DNA from: an uncultured Cellvibrio sp.
GTDB lineage: Bacteria; Pseudomonadota; Gammaproteobacteria; Pseudomonadales; Cellvibrionaceae
Direction: 5' to 3'
Assembly (NCBI GenBank): GCA_946481735.1
Contig: CAMLOU010000046.1
Location: 1-26,503, forward strand
DNA: 26,503 nt
The translations under genes and the position numbers were made by a program. Positions within the stretch are counted from its first letter, which is position 1. Each line of letters starts with the position of its first letter. Below the pieces are notes generated by a model. The model had not been told where the DNA came from and did no database searches. It worked only from the letters and a program-made list of their open reading frames with translations. This document shows positions 8,549 to 15,990 of the stretch, in pieces.

Positions 8549-10552
8549 TTAACGGTTCACCCTGGTGACATTGATAGTGGCCGGATGATCAACGTTCGAG
8601 TAGCGGCGCTCGCGGTACAACAGTGATGGCAAAAGTACATTTGCCAGAGCCCGTTTCACTGACGCCGCTGTTGGTGGTTGCCGATCAAGCGATAGTGTTC
8701 TGGATTGCGCGTTGTAATGTGCAGCAACGGCGGTTTGATCGGGCTTCAGGATAGTGACCCGCTCTTGCTCCATCACCGCATAATAATCTTCAAATTGCAT
8801 CATCGCCCGGCCGGGGCTGTGCATATCCTGCGTGAAATCCCGCCCTGGCATGGGGTGGACAGACGTGATGCCCATCAAGCTCAATAAGGTCGGCCCCAAA
8901 TCAATCTGACTGGCTACCGGATGAATACATTGGGGCTGAATATCGGCGCCGATAATAAGTGCAGGAATATGAAATTTTTCTATTGGCACCAGATGATTGC
9001 CGTAGACCCGATTGTCATGGTCGGCGACGATCAAAAATAATGTGTCTTGCCAATATTCGCTGGCTCTGGCGCTACGCATAAAATTTCCCAGCGCATAATC
9101 CGCATACTTCACGGCGTTGTTAACGGTTTGTTTGGGTTGCTCGAAGAGGGCAATCCGCGCATCCGGAAATTCAAACGGCGCATGGTTGGATGACGTAAAA
9201 ATTAAACTGAAAAATGGCTGCCGGGTTTGATGCAGTTGCGTTAGTTGCTGGTGGGCGGTCGTAAACAGATCTTCGTCACTGGCGCCCCAACTGCCGACAA
9301 AAGTCGGTGCAGGCATATCTTCCAGATCAACGACATCACTGAAACCATTGCCCGTAAAAAAGCCGCGCATATTATCGAAATGGGCTTCTCCGCCGTAGAT
9401 AAATTGCGTGTGGTAGCCGCGCTCGCTCAACAGACCTGCCAGCGTAAAAAAATTCTGTTGTGCTAAAGATAATTTGACCACGCTTTGCGCAGGAGTCGGC
9501 ATAAAGCCGCTGACCACCGCTTCAATCCCGCGCACAGAACGGGTGCCGGTAGCGTAAAGATTTTCGAACCACCAGCCTTCATCTTTCAGTTTTTCAAGTT
9601 CAGGGGTTACCGCCAATCCTCCCAGGGATTCAACGAAGGTTGCCCCCAGGCTTTCCTCCAGAATAATGACCAGGTTGAGTGGTTTGACACGTGGCTTGGT
9701 GCTGATCTGTTCGTGCAGGGTGGGGTACTGATGGCTGCCGAATTCATAGGACTTTAACCAGGGCCAATCCAGCGCGGTATTTATGATGTCTGCACGAGGC
9801 AACTGGCCATAAACATCACTGGAATGGGCTTCATGCTTCAAACTGTAAGCCGCATACAACACCGAATAACTTGAATTAATTATCAGGGAATTAACCAGAG
9901 GATCGCTGGTAATAGCGAAGAGTGCAGGGTTGGCCGGACGGTGATCCGTCGTTGATCGGATAGCGGCAAACAGGGCGAAGATCACCAGGGGCCATGTCAA
10001 CCACAGCTGTGTGTCTGGCCAATAGTGGAATGAGGATTTGGTTCGATACAAGCCACGCGCAATGAACAGGCCGGAGATCAGCGTGAGCAGGATGCCGCCG
10101 ACGAAAAAGCCGCGAAAGCCGTTCCATAGAGTGCTGAAAACTTCCTTGGGATATTTCAGGTACTCCAGGAATAAGCGGTTAGGCCTTACGTCGTATTGCA
10201 GAATAAATCCGGGAGTGGCCAACTCGATAAAGATCAACAGGATAAACCCGAGCAAGCTCCAGCTATAGGTAAAGATCCACCAGCTTCGTTGATACTTTTT
10301 CCTCGCCCAGAATGGCGCCAAGATAGCGGGAGGCACCAACCATAGCGCGATAATAATCAAATCCGCGCGTAGCCCCTGGAGCAAGAATGTGTACCAATCA
10401 ATTACCGCCAGCACACGCTCGTGTTGCCACCCGCCCAGTGTCAGTCGCGCCAGGCTGAGCAGCAAAAGGCCTGTCAGCATAAAAATAAACAGCAGCTGAA
10501 ATGGTCCGCTGATGCGGGCAATAAACGGCTGCTTTCGGAAGGGGGTATTCAT
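8549..10552 (-). CDS. LTA-synthase/OpgB-type sulfatase-fold phosphoglycerol or phosphoethanolamine transferase
   Basis: This 667-residue inner-membrane enzyme has about five N-terminal transmembrane segments (about 20-40, 57-80, 90-112, 145-168, 185-200) and a periplasmic alkaline-phosphatase/sulfatase-fold domain from about residue 290. Catalytic features visible are ILEES (Glu300, metal), ATGTRSVRG (335-341, nucleophile Thr/Ser), FTSSNHAPF (about 452-460) and VADHDNR (Asp511-His512, metal). LtaS-family relatives in Gram-negatives transfer phosphoglycerol or phosphoethanolamine from lipids to periplasmic glycans or lipid A; the substrate here is not determined. It is transcribed away from the hemolysin-ligase operon, from a shared promoter region carrying paired CTTAAG boxes, so the neighbouring two-component regulator probably controls it. 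Its 3' end converges on map 41 nt away, with no clear terminator between them. Confidence 0.85.
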   Translation of the reverse strand: MNTPFRKQPFIARISGPFQLLFIFMLTGLLLLSLARLTLGGWQHERVLAVIDWYTFLLQGLRADLIIIALWLVPPAILAPFWARKKYQRSWWIFTYSWSLLGFILLIFIELATPGFILQYDVRPNRLFLEYLKYPKEVFSTLWNGFRGFFVGGILLTLISGLFIARGLYRTKSSFHYWPDTQLWLTWPLVIFALFAAIRSTTDHRPANPALFAITSDPLVNSLIINSSYSVLYAAYSLKHEAHSSDVYGQLPRADIINTALDWPWLKSYEFGSHQYPTLHEQISTKPRVKPLNLVIILEESLGATFVESLGGLAVTPELEKLKDEGWWFENLYATGTRSVRGIEAVVSGFMPTPAQSVVKLSLAQQNFFTLAGLLSERGYHTQFIYGGEAHFDNMRGFFTGNGFSDVVDLEDMPAPTFVGSWGASDEDLFTTAHQQLTQLHQTRQPFFSLIFTSSNHAPFEFPDARIALFEQPKQTVNNAVKYADYALGNFMRSARASEYWQDTLFLIVADHDNRVYGNHLVPIEKFHIPALIIGADIQPQCIHPVASQIDLGPTLLSLMGITSVHPMPGRDFTQDMHSPGRAMMQFEDYYAVMEQERVTILKPDQTAVAAHYNAQSRTLSLDRQPPTAASVKRALANVLLPSLLYRERRYSNVDHPATINVTRVNR

Positions 10553-10582
10553 GGGCTGGCCATCTTCATACGGGTTTAGCAG

Positions 10583-10615
10583 AGTATGAGTGCTTCGGCT
10601 TAAGGAAAACTTAAG
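10583..10615 (-). promoter_or_regulatory. PmrA/QseB-type box and -10 for the phosphotransferase gene
   Basis: CTTAAG-N5-CTTAAG (10599-10615) matches the tandem half-site box known for PmrA/QseB-type response regulators. Reading on the minus strand, 10 nt separate it from CATACT (10588-10583, 4/6 match to the -10 consensus). The box edge is 46 nt from the start codon. No good -35 is present, as expected for an activator-dependent promoter. Confidence 0.7.
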
Positions 10616-10696
10616 GCGCTTAGGGAGCAGATAGGATGCATTTTCTTTGCGCTGGCCTGCCGGGTGGCTGTGGCAAATTCCTGGGCGCCACGAGGT

Positions 10697-10729
10697 GTTA
10701 AGTTTTCCTTAAGTTTGCTGTTCTATCGT
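10697..10729 (+). promoter_or_regulatory. PmrA/QseB-type box and -10 for the ten-gene operon
   Basis: GTTAAG-N5-CTTAAG (10697-10713) is the exact reverse complement, over 16 bp, of the box at 10599-10614. It is followed after 10 nt by TATCGT (10724-10729, 4/6 match to the -10 consensus), and the box lies 49 nt before the ATG at 10763. It is the likely activator site of the operon that encodes its own OmpR-type regulator. Confidence 0.7.
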
Positions 10730-10762
10730 GCAGCCTGAAGTAAATTGCGACAGGTTGCCGCT

Positions 10763-11560
10763 ATGAAAGACGTGACTGACTCGATCGACAATGCCGGTGC
10801 AGAAACCTGGCAAATTCCGCATCTGCCACTGATCACCAGACCCCATTTCACCCTACATGCACATCGCACCCTGGATAACCAGCCTGATAGCGAGCGGGCA
10901 GCACTCGAAGAGTATATTTACCAGCGATTCTTGCAGGTACACGACGCGCATGTAACCCACTTTTTGCCGTTGATTGTCGGCTTGCGGTGTCATGCTGCCT
11001 ATAGCGCGGCCGTCGGACTGGCCCCTGCGGTTCAGGGTACGCATCCCCAACCCTTATTTGCCGAACGTTATCTGACGCAACCTATTGAAGCGGTTATCGC
11101 CAGTCGCCTTGGCTGCACGATTGAACGCCATAAAATTGTAGAGATCGGCAATCTGGTCTCCAGTTGGAAAGGCAGCAGCCTGTTGCTGTTTATCTTTCTC
11201 AGTGAAGTGATTGAGCGCCTGGGTTATCACTGGGTGTTATTTACCGCAACGCGCGAAGTTGAAGCCTTGTTAACACGTTTGCGCTACGCGCCGGTGGTGC
11301 TCACTGATGCGGACCCCGGCAGGCTGCCGGACGCAGGGGAAAGTTGGGGGCGTTATTACCAGCGTCAGCCGCGGGTGATGTTTGGTGATGTACGTTCAGC
11401 CGTGAGTAAGGCGCGCACCAACTCGTTGTATCGTGCAGCAGTGTCCATGATGGAGAGCCAGATCAATAAGGTGTGTTTGCAATACCAGGCACTTCTGCTC
11501 CTGAATAACGAGCAGGTTTCAGTTGGTTCTCAGCAGGATGCCGGTGCCGCTCATGAATAA
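10763..11560 (+). CDS. Thermostable-hemolysin family protein, GNAT/LuxI-like
   Basis: This 265-residue protein resembles the Vibrio 'thermostable (delta-VPH) hemolysin' family. It has no signal peptide and no transmembrane helix. The core (about 70-180) reads like an acyltransferase or autoinducer-synthase fold: GLRCHAAYSAAVGL, AERYL (100-104), a conserved-looking IVEIGNLVS strand (125-133), then the helix SSLLLFIFLSEVIERLGY followed by WVLFTATREVEALLTRLRY. Family knowledge ties such proteins to the GNAT-like clan, so an acyl- or aminoacyl-transfer role is more likely than lysis; this is inference. ATG 10763 is preferred over TTG 10745. It is the first gene of the operon and overlaps the ligase gene by 8 nt, implying coupled translation. 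Confidence 0.75.
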   Translation: MKDVTDSIDNAGAETWQIPHLPLITRPHFTLHAHRTLDNQPDSERAALEEYIYQRFLQVHDAHVTHFLPLIVGLRCHAAYSAAVGLAPAVQGTHPQPLFAERYLTQPIEAVIASRLGCTIERHKIVEIGNLVSSWKGSSLLLFIFLSEVIERLGYHWVLFTATREVEALLTRLRYAPVVLTDADPGRLPDAGESWGRYYQRQPRVMFGDVRSAVSKARTNSLYRAAVSMMESQINKVCLQYQALLLLNNEQVSVGSQQDAGAAHE

Positions 11561-13118
11561 AATTCTCTCTGCACTACACACCCACGCAAGCCGTACACCG
11601 GACACTATTGCATTGCAAACCCATGACCGGTCGTTGAGCTACCTGCAACTCACCCAACAGATAAATTTGTTGGCGCACTGGTTGGGGCAACAACGAGTAA
11701 ACCGCGTGGGCTTGTGGGGTGAAAATTCCATGGAGTGGATTATCGCCGACCTGGCGGCCTGGCAGGCAGGCGTCACTGTGGTGCCGCTACCGCGGTTTTT
11801 TTCTGCAACGCAGCTACAGCATGTGATGGAGAGCGCACGCCTGGACGGCGTTTTTTCCTGTGGAGATATTGCGCCGGTTATTGATTCATGGGCGCGAATT
11901 GCCACACCCATTGACACTATCTCGCTTGATACAAAAAGCGATCCTGTGCGGGAATTGAAGAAGACTGCTAACACCCTGGCAAAGATTACTTTTACATCCG
12001 GCACGACGGGAAACCCTAAAGGTGTTTGCCTTTCACATCAGGCGATTGAACAGACAACGCTCGCACTGGCGGAAAGAATTTATACCGATACAACCCGTGC
12101 GACATTACATCGACACCTGAACCTGTTGCCCCTCAGCACACTGCTGGAAAATATTGCCGGTGTGTATGTGCCGCTTTATCTGGGACAGTGCGTTCTGGTT
12201 TTTGCAGGCGCCGCGTTGGGATTGCACGGCAGTTCGCAACTATCGCTGCCGACCCTGCTGGGGATGATGCACCAATACCAACCGAACAGTCTGATCGTGC
12301 TGCCGCAAATTCTGCAGGCGCTGGTGATTGCAGCGTCCCGTGGTTATTCGGTGCCGGCCTCGCTGAAATTTATCGCGGTGGGCGGTGCGCACACGCCGCG
12401 TCAATTAATACAACAGGCGCGTTTATCCGGGCTGCCGGTATACGAAGGTTATGGTTTGTCAGAGTGCGCGTCCGTGGTCAGTCTGAATCATTCGGCGGCG
12501 GATAAAGTCGGCAGTGTCGGCAAACCTCTGGCGCATGTTGATGTAAAGATTCAGGACGGTCTCATTCAGGTGCGCGGCAACGGATTCAGCGGCTATCTTC
12601 ACCAGACCGGCGCGCAAGATGAATGGATCGATACCGGCGATCTCGGTTATATCGATGAGGAAGGTTTTTTATTTATTACCGGGCGCCGTAAAAACCTGTT
12701 AATCAGCAGTTACGGCAGAAACATATCACCGGAATGGATAGAAGCCGAATTACTGTTGAGTCCGCACATCAGGCAAGTGATAGTCCTGGGTGACGCGCAG
12801 GCATACTGCACCGCCATCATTGTACCGACCACACCGGCGGGCAGCCCTGAGGCAATACTGCAGTCGATTGTTCAGGTAAACGACCGGCTTCCGGATTACG
12901 CGCGCATCAGAAAATTTTTTCTTACAACCGAAACCTTTACACCCGCAAACCATTTGCTGACTGATAACGGCCGCTTGCGCAGGTCGGCCATTGCTTCACG
13001 CTACGCACAGGCCATTGAGGCATTGTTTGTGGAGCAGCCCGTTCATCAAACTCAACCCATTCCAGATCAACAAAAACCAGCTCGATACGTTACGGGAGCT
13101 ATCTATGACATTTTTTGA
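11553..13118 (+). CDS. AMP-binding acyl/aryl ligase (ANL superfamily) with Arg for the A10 lysine
   Basis: This 521-residue adenylating enzyme would activate a carboxylic acid as acyl-AMP, usually to load CoA or a carrier. Visible motifs: A3 P-loop TFTSGTTGNPKG (146-157); A5 YEGYGLSE (297-304); A7 TGD (361-363); A8 hinge GRRKNLLISSYGRN (377-390); and the C-terminal A10 region DNGRLRR (471-477). In A10 the catalytic Lys found in FadD-like GKxxRR is replaced by Arg474. The start is ATG 11553, inside the end of the upstream gene; the frame also allows GTG 11523. The 3' end overlaps the oxidase gene by 14 nt. The substrate cannot be read from sequence; a fatty or aryl acid that feeds the adjacent diiron oxidase is plausible. 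Confidence 0.87.
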   Translation: MNKILSALHTHASRTPDTIALQTHDRSLSYLQLTQQINLLAHWLGQQRVNRVGLWGENSMEWIIADLAAWQAGVTVVPLPRFFSATQLQHVMESARLDGVFSCGDIAPVIDSWARIATPIDTISLDTKSDPVRELKKTANTLAKITFTSGTTGNPKGVCLSHQAIEQTTLALAERIYTDTTRATLHRHLNLLPLSTLLENIAGVYVPLYLGQCVLVFAGAALGLHGSSQLSLPTLLGMMHQYQPNSLIVLPQILQALVIAASRGYSVPASLKFIAVGGAHTPRQLIQQARLSGLPVYEGYGLSECASVVSLNHSAADKVGSVGKPLAHVDVKIQDGLIQVRGNGFSGYLHQTGAQDEWIDTGDLGYIDEEGFLFITGRRKNLLISSYGRNISPEWIEAELLLSPHIRQVIVLGDAQAYCTAIIVPTTPAGSPEAILQSIVQVNDRLPDYARIRKFFLTTETFTPANHLLTDNGRLRRSAIASRYAQAIEALFVEQPVHQTQPIPDQQKPARYVTGAIYDIF

Positions 13119-13776
13119 ACGCCTGCAAATAGAAACTCAGACAGAACGCCACTATTTATTGGACTCTCCATTGATCAAACGCTGCATCGGTCAAGGGCAA
13201 TTCAGCTTGCAGGAATATATTGCGTTCCTGACGCAAGCCTATCACCACGTCAAGCACACGGTGCCACTGCTGATGGCGGTTGGTAGTCGTCTGCCCATGG
13301 CAAAGGAAGCTTACCGGGTCGCTATTGCGGAATACATTGAAGAGGAATTGGGCCATCAGGAGTGGATACTGAACGACCTCGCCAGCTGTGGCGAAGATAA
13401 AGAAAACGTGCGCAATAGTCGACCCAACCCCGCAACAGAATTAATGGTGGCTTACGCCTATGACACAGTTACGCGCAACAACCCGATGGCATTTTTTGGC
13501 ATGGTGTTTGTGCTGGAAGGTACCAGTATAAATTTAGCAACCCAGGCCGCAGACATCATTCAGCAGCACCTCAAATTGCCCAATCAGGCGTTTTCCTACT
13601 TGCGTTCCCATGGCAGCCTGGATCAGGAGCACATGGTGTTTTTTGCAAAACTGATGAATGGTTTAACCGATCAACAGGACCAGGATGACGTTGTGCATGC
13701 AGCGAGGATGTTCTTTCAGCTTTATGCAAATATTTTCCGTTCGATTGAGCAGTTGTCTTCTATGGCGGCTGCCTGA
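13105..13776 (+). CDS. Haem-oxygenase-like diiron oxidase (TenA/PqqC-like iron-containing redox enzyme)
   Basis: This 223-residue all-helical protein belongs to the TenA/PqqC/CADD superfamily. It keeps a full set of candidate diiron ligands: EELGH (Glu80/81 and His84), Glu138 (VLEGTS) and HGSLDQEH (His169, Asp173, His176), plus His47/His51 on the first helix. The EExxH...E...HxxxDxxH order is the pattern of haem-oxygenase-like diiron oxidases such as UndA, BesC and SznF, rather than thiaminase TenA. These enzymes cleave C-C bonds or N-oxygenate small molecules using O2. CGGGAG (13093-13098) precedes the ATG, which lies within the end of the ligase gene. Activation by the ligase, oxidation here and reduction by the next SDR would form a short pathway; the product is unknown. 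Confidence 0.8.
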   Translation: MTFFERLQIETQTERHYLLDSPLIKRCIGQGQFSLQEYIAFLTQAYHHVKHTVPLLMAVGSRLPMAKEAYRVAIAEYIEEELGHQEWILNDLASCGEDKENVRNSRPNPATELMVAYAYDTVTRNNPMAFFGMVFVLEGTSINLATQAADIIQQHLKLPNQAFSYLRSHGSLDQEHMVFFAKLMNGLTDQQDQDDVVHAARMFFQLYANIFRSIEQLSSMAAA

Positions 13777-13807
13777 TGTACCGCTGCCTGAACCGGGGAG
13801 GTGTGTG

Positions 13808-14647
13808 ATGAAATTATCCAACAAACTTATCTTGCTGACAGGTGCGAGCGGCGGTATCGGACACGCTATCGCGCGGCGGCTTGCAAAACGCGGTGCCAGG
13901 TTAATTTTAGTGGGGCGTTCGGCCCAGCGGCTGAATCACTTGGCCCGGGAACTAAATCTGCGCGCTGGCGGTGGCTTTGTCTTATCCGCGGACATTACCA
14001 CATCGGCCGGCCTCGATATTATTCGCACCGCCTTGATGGCATTGCAGGAACCGCTCGATGGTTTAATTAATTGCGCCGGAGTGAATGTCTTCAGCTTGCT
14101 GCAGGATACCGAGACGCACGAGATAGAGCGGCTTATTGCAACCAATGTCACCGCACCGCTGTTGTTGACCCGCCTGGTTTTGCCTTTTATGAACCCTGTC
14201 GACGGCCGAATTGTGAATCTGGGTTCGAGCTTTGGAAGCCTGGGTTATCCGGGTTACAGCGTGTATTGCGCCAGTAAATTTGCGCTGCGCGGTTTCAGTG
14301 AAGCCATGCGTCGTGAGTTAGGTGATAGCCCTATTCAGGTGGCCTACCTTGCACCCCGTGCGACACAAACCGATCTCAACAGCGCCACCGTGAATGCGAT
14401 GAATCAGGAATTGGGTAATGCGGTGGATGCGCCGGAGGTAGTGGCTGCAGAACTGGAAAAGATGCTGACAGCAACGCACATGCACGATCGTTACATCGGT
14501 TGGCCGGAACGTTTGTTTCTTTGGATTAACAGCCTGTTGCCAGGGGTAATTGATCTGGCATTGCGCAATCAATTACCCGTCATTCGTCGCTTCGCTCAAG
14601 CAGGCAACGCGAAAGCCTTGCCGACAACGTCAACGCATTCCCTGTAA
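13808..14647 (+). CDS. Short-chain dehydrogenase/reductase of the operon
   Basis: This 279-residue classical SDR has TGASGGIG (11-18), NCAG (88-91), Asn113, Ser140/141, and Tyr153 with Lys157 (YCASK). GGGGAGG (13795-13801) lies 6 nt before the ATG; an open frame extends upstream to 13685 inside the oxidase gene but has no support. The C-terminal part (RYIGWPERLFLWINSLLP and beyond) is hydrophobic and resembles the membrane-associating tail of SDRs that act on lipid-like substrates. It follows the diiron oxidase by 31 nt, so it probably reduces or oxidises the product of that enzyme. It is clearly different from the YdfG-like SDR at 6666-7424. Confidence 0.85.
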   Translation: MKLSNKLILLTGASGGIGHAIARRLAKRGARLILVGRSAQRLNHLARELNLRAGGGFVLSADITTSAGLDIIRTALMALQEPLDGLINCAGVNVFSLLQDTETHEIERLIATNVTAPLLLTRLVLPFMNPVDGRIVNLGSSFGSLGYPGYSVYCASKFALRGFSEAMRRELGDSPIQVAYLAPRATQTDLNSATVNAMNQELGNAVDAPEVVAAELEKMLTATHMHDRYIGWPERLFLWINSLLPGVIDLALRNQLPVIRRFAQAGNAKALPTTSTHSL

Positions 14648-14670
14648 TCAGTCATTCATGAGGTCGTGTT

Positions 14671-15315
14671 ATGAAAAAATTATTGAAGATCATATGCATT
14701 GTGATGGCAAGCTGGATATCGACCAACCTCCAGGCCGAGGAATTGGCGGCAGATATTGTGTATCTGCAAACCCGATGGGCCGAGATCAAATATCAATTGC
14801 CGGAAAAAGAGCAGGAACAAGCCTTTGCCGCACTGGTTTCTGAAGCAGAAAAATTGCGTGCCAGCCATCCGCAAGAGGCGCCTTATCTCATCTGGGAAGG
14901 AATCATTCGTTCAACTTATGCAGGGGCAAAAGGCGGCCTGGGAGCACTGGATCAAGTCAAGCAAGCCAAAAAATTATTTGAGCAATCGATAACCCTGGCG
15001 CCGGATGCTATGGCGGGCTCTGCTTACACCAGTTTAGGTTCGCTGTATTATCAAGTGCCGGGTTGGCCGCTGGGTTTTGGCAACCACGAAAAAGCCAAAA
15101 CCATGTTGTTAAAAGGCTTGAGCTATAATCCTGAAGGCATTGATGCGAATTATTTTTACGGCGATTTTTTGCTGAATCAGAAGCACTATCAACAAGCGTT
15201 GCAGGTGTTTGAAAAAGCATTGGCAGCGCCGCCACGCCCAGGGCGGGAGTCGGCGGATGAAGGCCGTAGAAAAGAAATTGAACGGGGTATCGCAGCGGCG
15301 AAAAAACATCTGTGA
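14671..15315 (+). CDS. Periplasmic TPR-repeat protein of unknown function
   Basis: This 214-residue protein starts with a Sec signal peptide (KKLLKIICIVMASWISTNLQAEE, probably cut after LQA, residues 20-22). The rest is helical. At least two tetratricopeptide-like units are visible, around residues 88-125 (AKKLFEQSITLAPDAMAGSAY) and 145-195 (AKTMLLKGLSYNPEGIDANY, then YQQALQVFEKAL). Such proteins act as periplasmic scaffolds. A central Gly-rich segment (VPGWPLGFGNHEKA) is reminiscent of TatT-like proteins of TRAP transport. It lies 23 nt after the SDR and 15 nt before the response regulator, so it is co-transcribed. A link to signal sensing or to product export is possible but not shown. Confidence 0.75.
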   Translation: MKKLLKIICIVMASWISTNLQAEELAADIVYLQTRWAEIKYQLPEKEQEQAFAALVSEAEKLRASHPQEAPYLIWEGIIRSTYAGAKGGLGALDQVKQAKKLFEQSITLAPDAMAGSAYTSLGSLYYQVPGWPLGFGNHEKAKTMLLKGLSYNPEGIDANYFYGDFLLNQKHYQQALQVFEKALAAPPRPGRESADEGRRKEIERGIAAAKKHL

Positions 15316-15330
15316 CAGGTACGCTAGAGC

Positions 15331-15990
15331 ATGCAAATTCTGCTGGTAGAAGACGATGCCTTATTGGCAGATGGCATTATGAATGCGGTCAGGCAGGCTG
15401 GTTTTGCGGTGAACTGGTTGTCATCCGGCAAAGCGGCCTGCACCTATCTCGTGGCTGAACCGCCGGATATATTATTGCTCGACCTCGGATTACCAGATTT
15501 GGATGGCATGGAGGTCCTGAAACTGGTGAGGCAAAAAAAATTACCCACACAAGTATTGATCCTGACCGCGCGCGACAGCACTGACGCCAAGGTGGCCGGG
15601 TTGGATTGCGGTGCCGATGACTACCTCACCAAACCCTTTGCGCGTGAAGAATTACTCGCCCGTTTACGGGTGCTTGAGCGGCGGCTGGGGAATGCATCCT
15701 CCGCGGTTATCAGTGTTGGCTCCTTGAACCTGGATACCACGCACCAACAAGTGTGGCTGGACGGGGAGCCGCTGGCGTTGTCCCGCCGTGAATACATGCT
15801 GCTTAAAGCCCTGGTTGAACATGTCGGGGTTATCCAGACCAAAGAAAGTCTTGAAGCCAAGTTGTATAGCTGGGGCGATGAAGTCGCCAGTAACGCCATC
15901 GAAGTACACATTCATAACTTGCGCAAAAAATTACCGGATCAATTTATTCGCACCGTGCGTGGCATCGGCTATATGGTGCCCCGTCCATGA
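15331..15990 (+). CDS. OmpR/PhoB-family response regulator, QseB/PmrA-like
   Basis: This 219-residue two-domain regulator has a receiver domain (1-115) with acidic pocket Asp8/Asp9, phospho-acceptor Asp51, Thr79 and Lys101. A winged-helix DNA-binding domain follows (about 124-217), with SRREYMLLKALVEH and the recognition helix NAIEVHIHNLRKKL. The overall pattern (QILLVEDDALLADGI, GLDCGADDYLTKPF) is that of QseB, PmrA and PreA. That subfamily binds CTTAAG tandem sites, which are exactly the boxes found upstream of this operon and of the divergent phosphotransferase. It overlaps the kinase gene by 4 nt (ATGA). It is predicted to be positively autoregulated. Confidence 0.92.
   Translation: MQILLVEDDALLADGIMNAVRQAGFAVNWLSSGKAACTYLVAEPPDILLLDLGLPDLDGMEVLKLVRQKKLPTQVLILTARDSTDAKVAGLDCGADDYLTKPFAREELLARLRVLERRLGNASSAVISVGSLNLDTTHQQVWLDGEPLALSRREYMLLKALVEHVGVIQTKESLEAKLYSWGDEVASNAIEVHIHNLRKKLPDQFIRTVRGIGYMVPRP

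Noticed and set aside
10619..10624. Third CTTAAG-like half site (CTTAGG)
   Set aside because: It is one base off and spaced 9 bp, not 11 bp, from the neighbouring half site, so it is not in register with the box.
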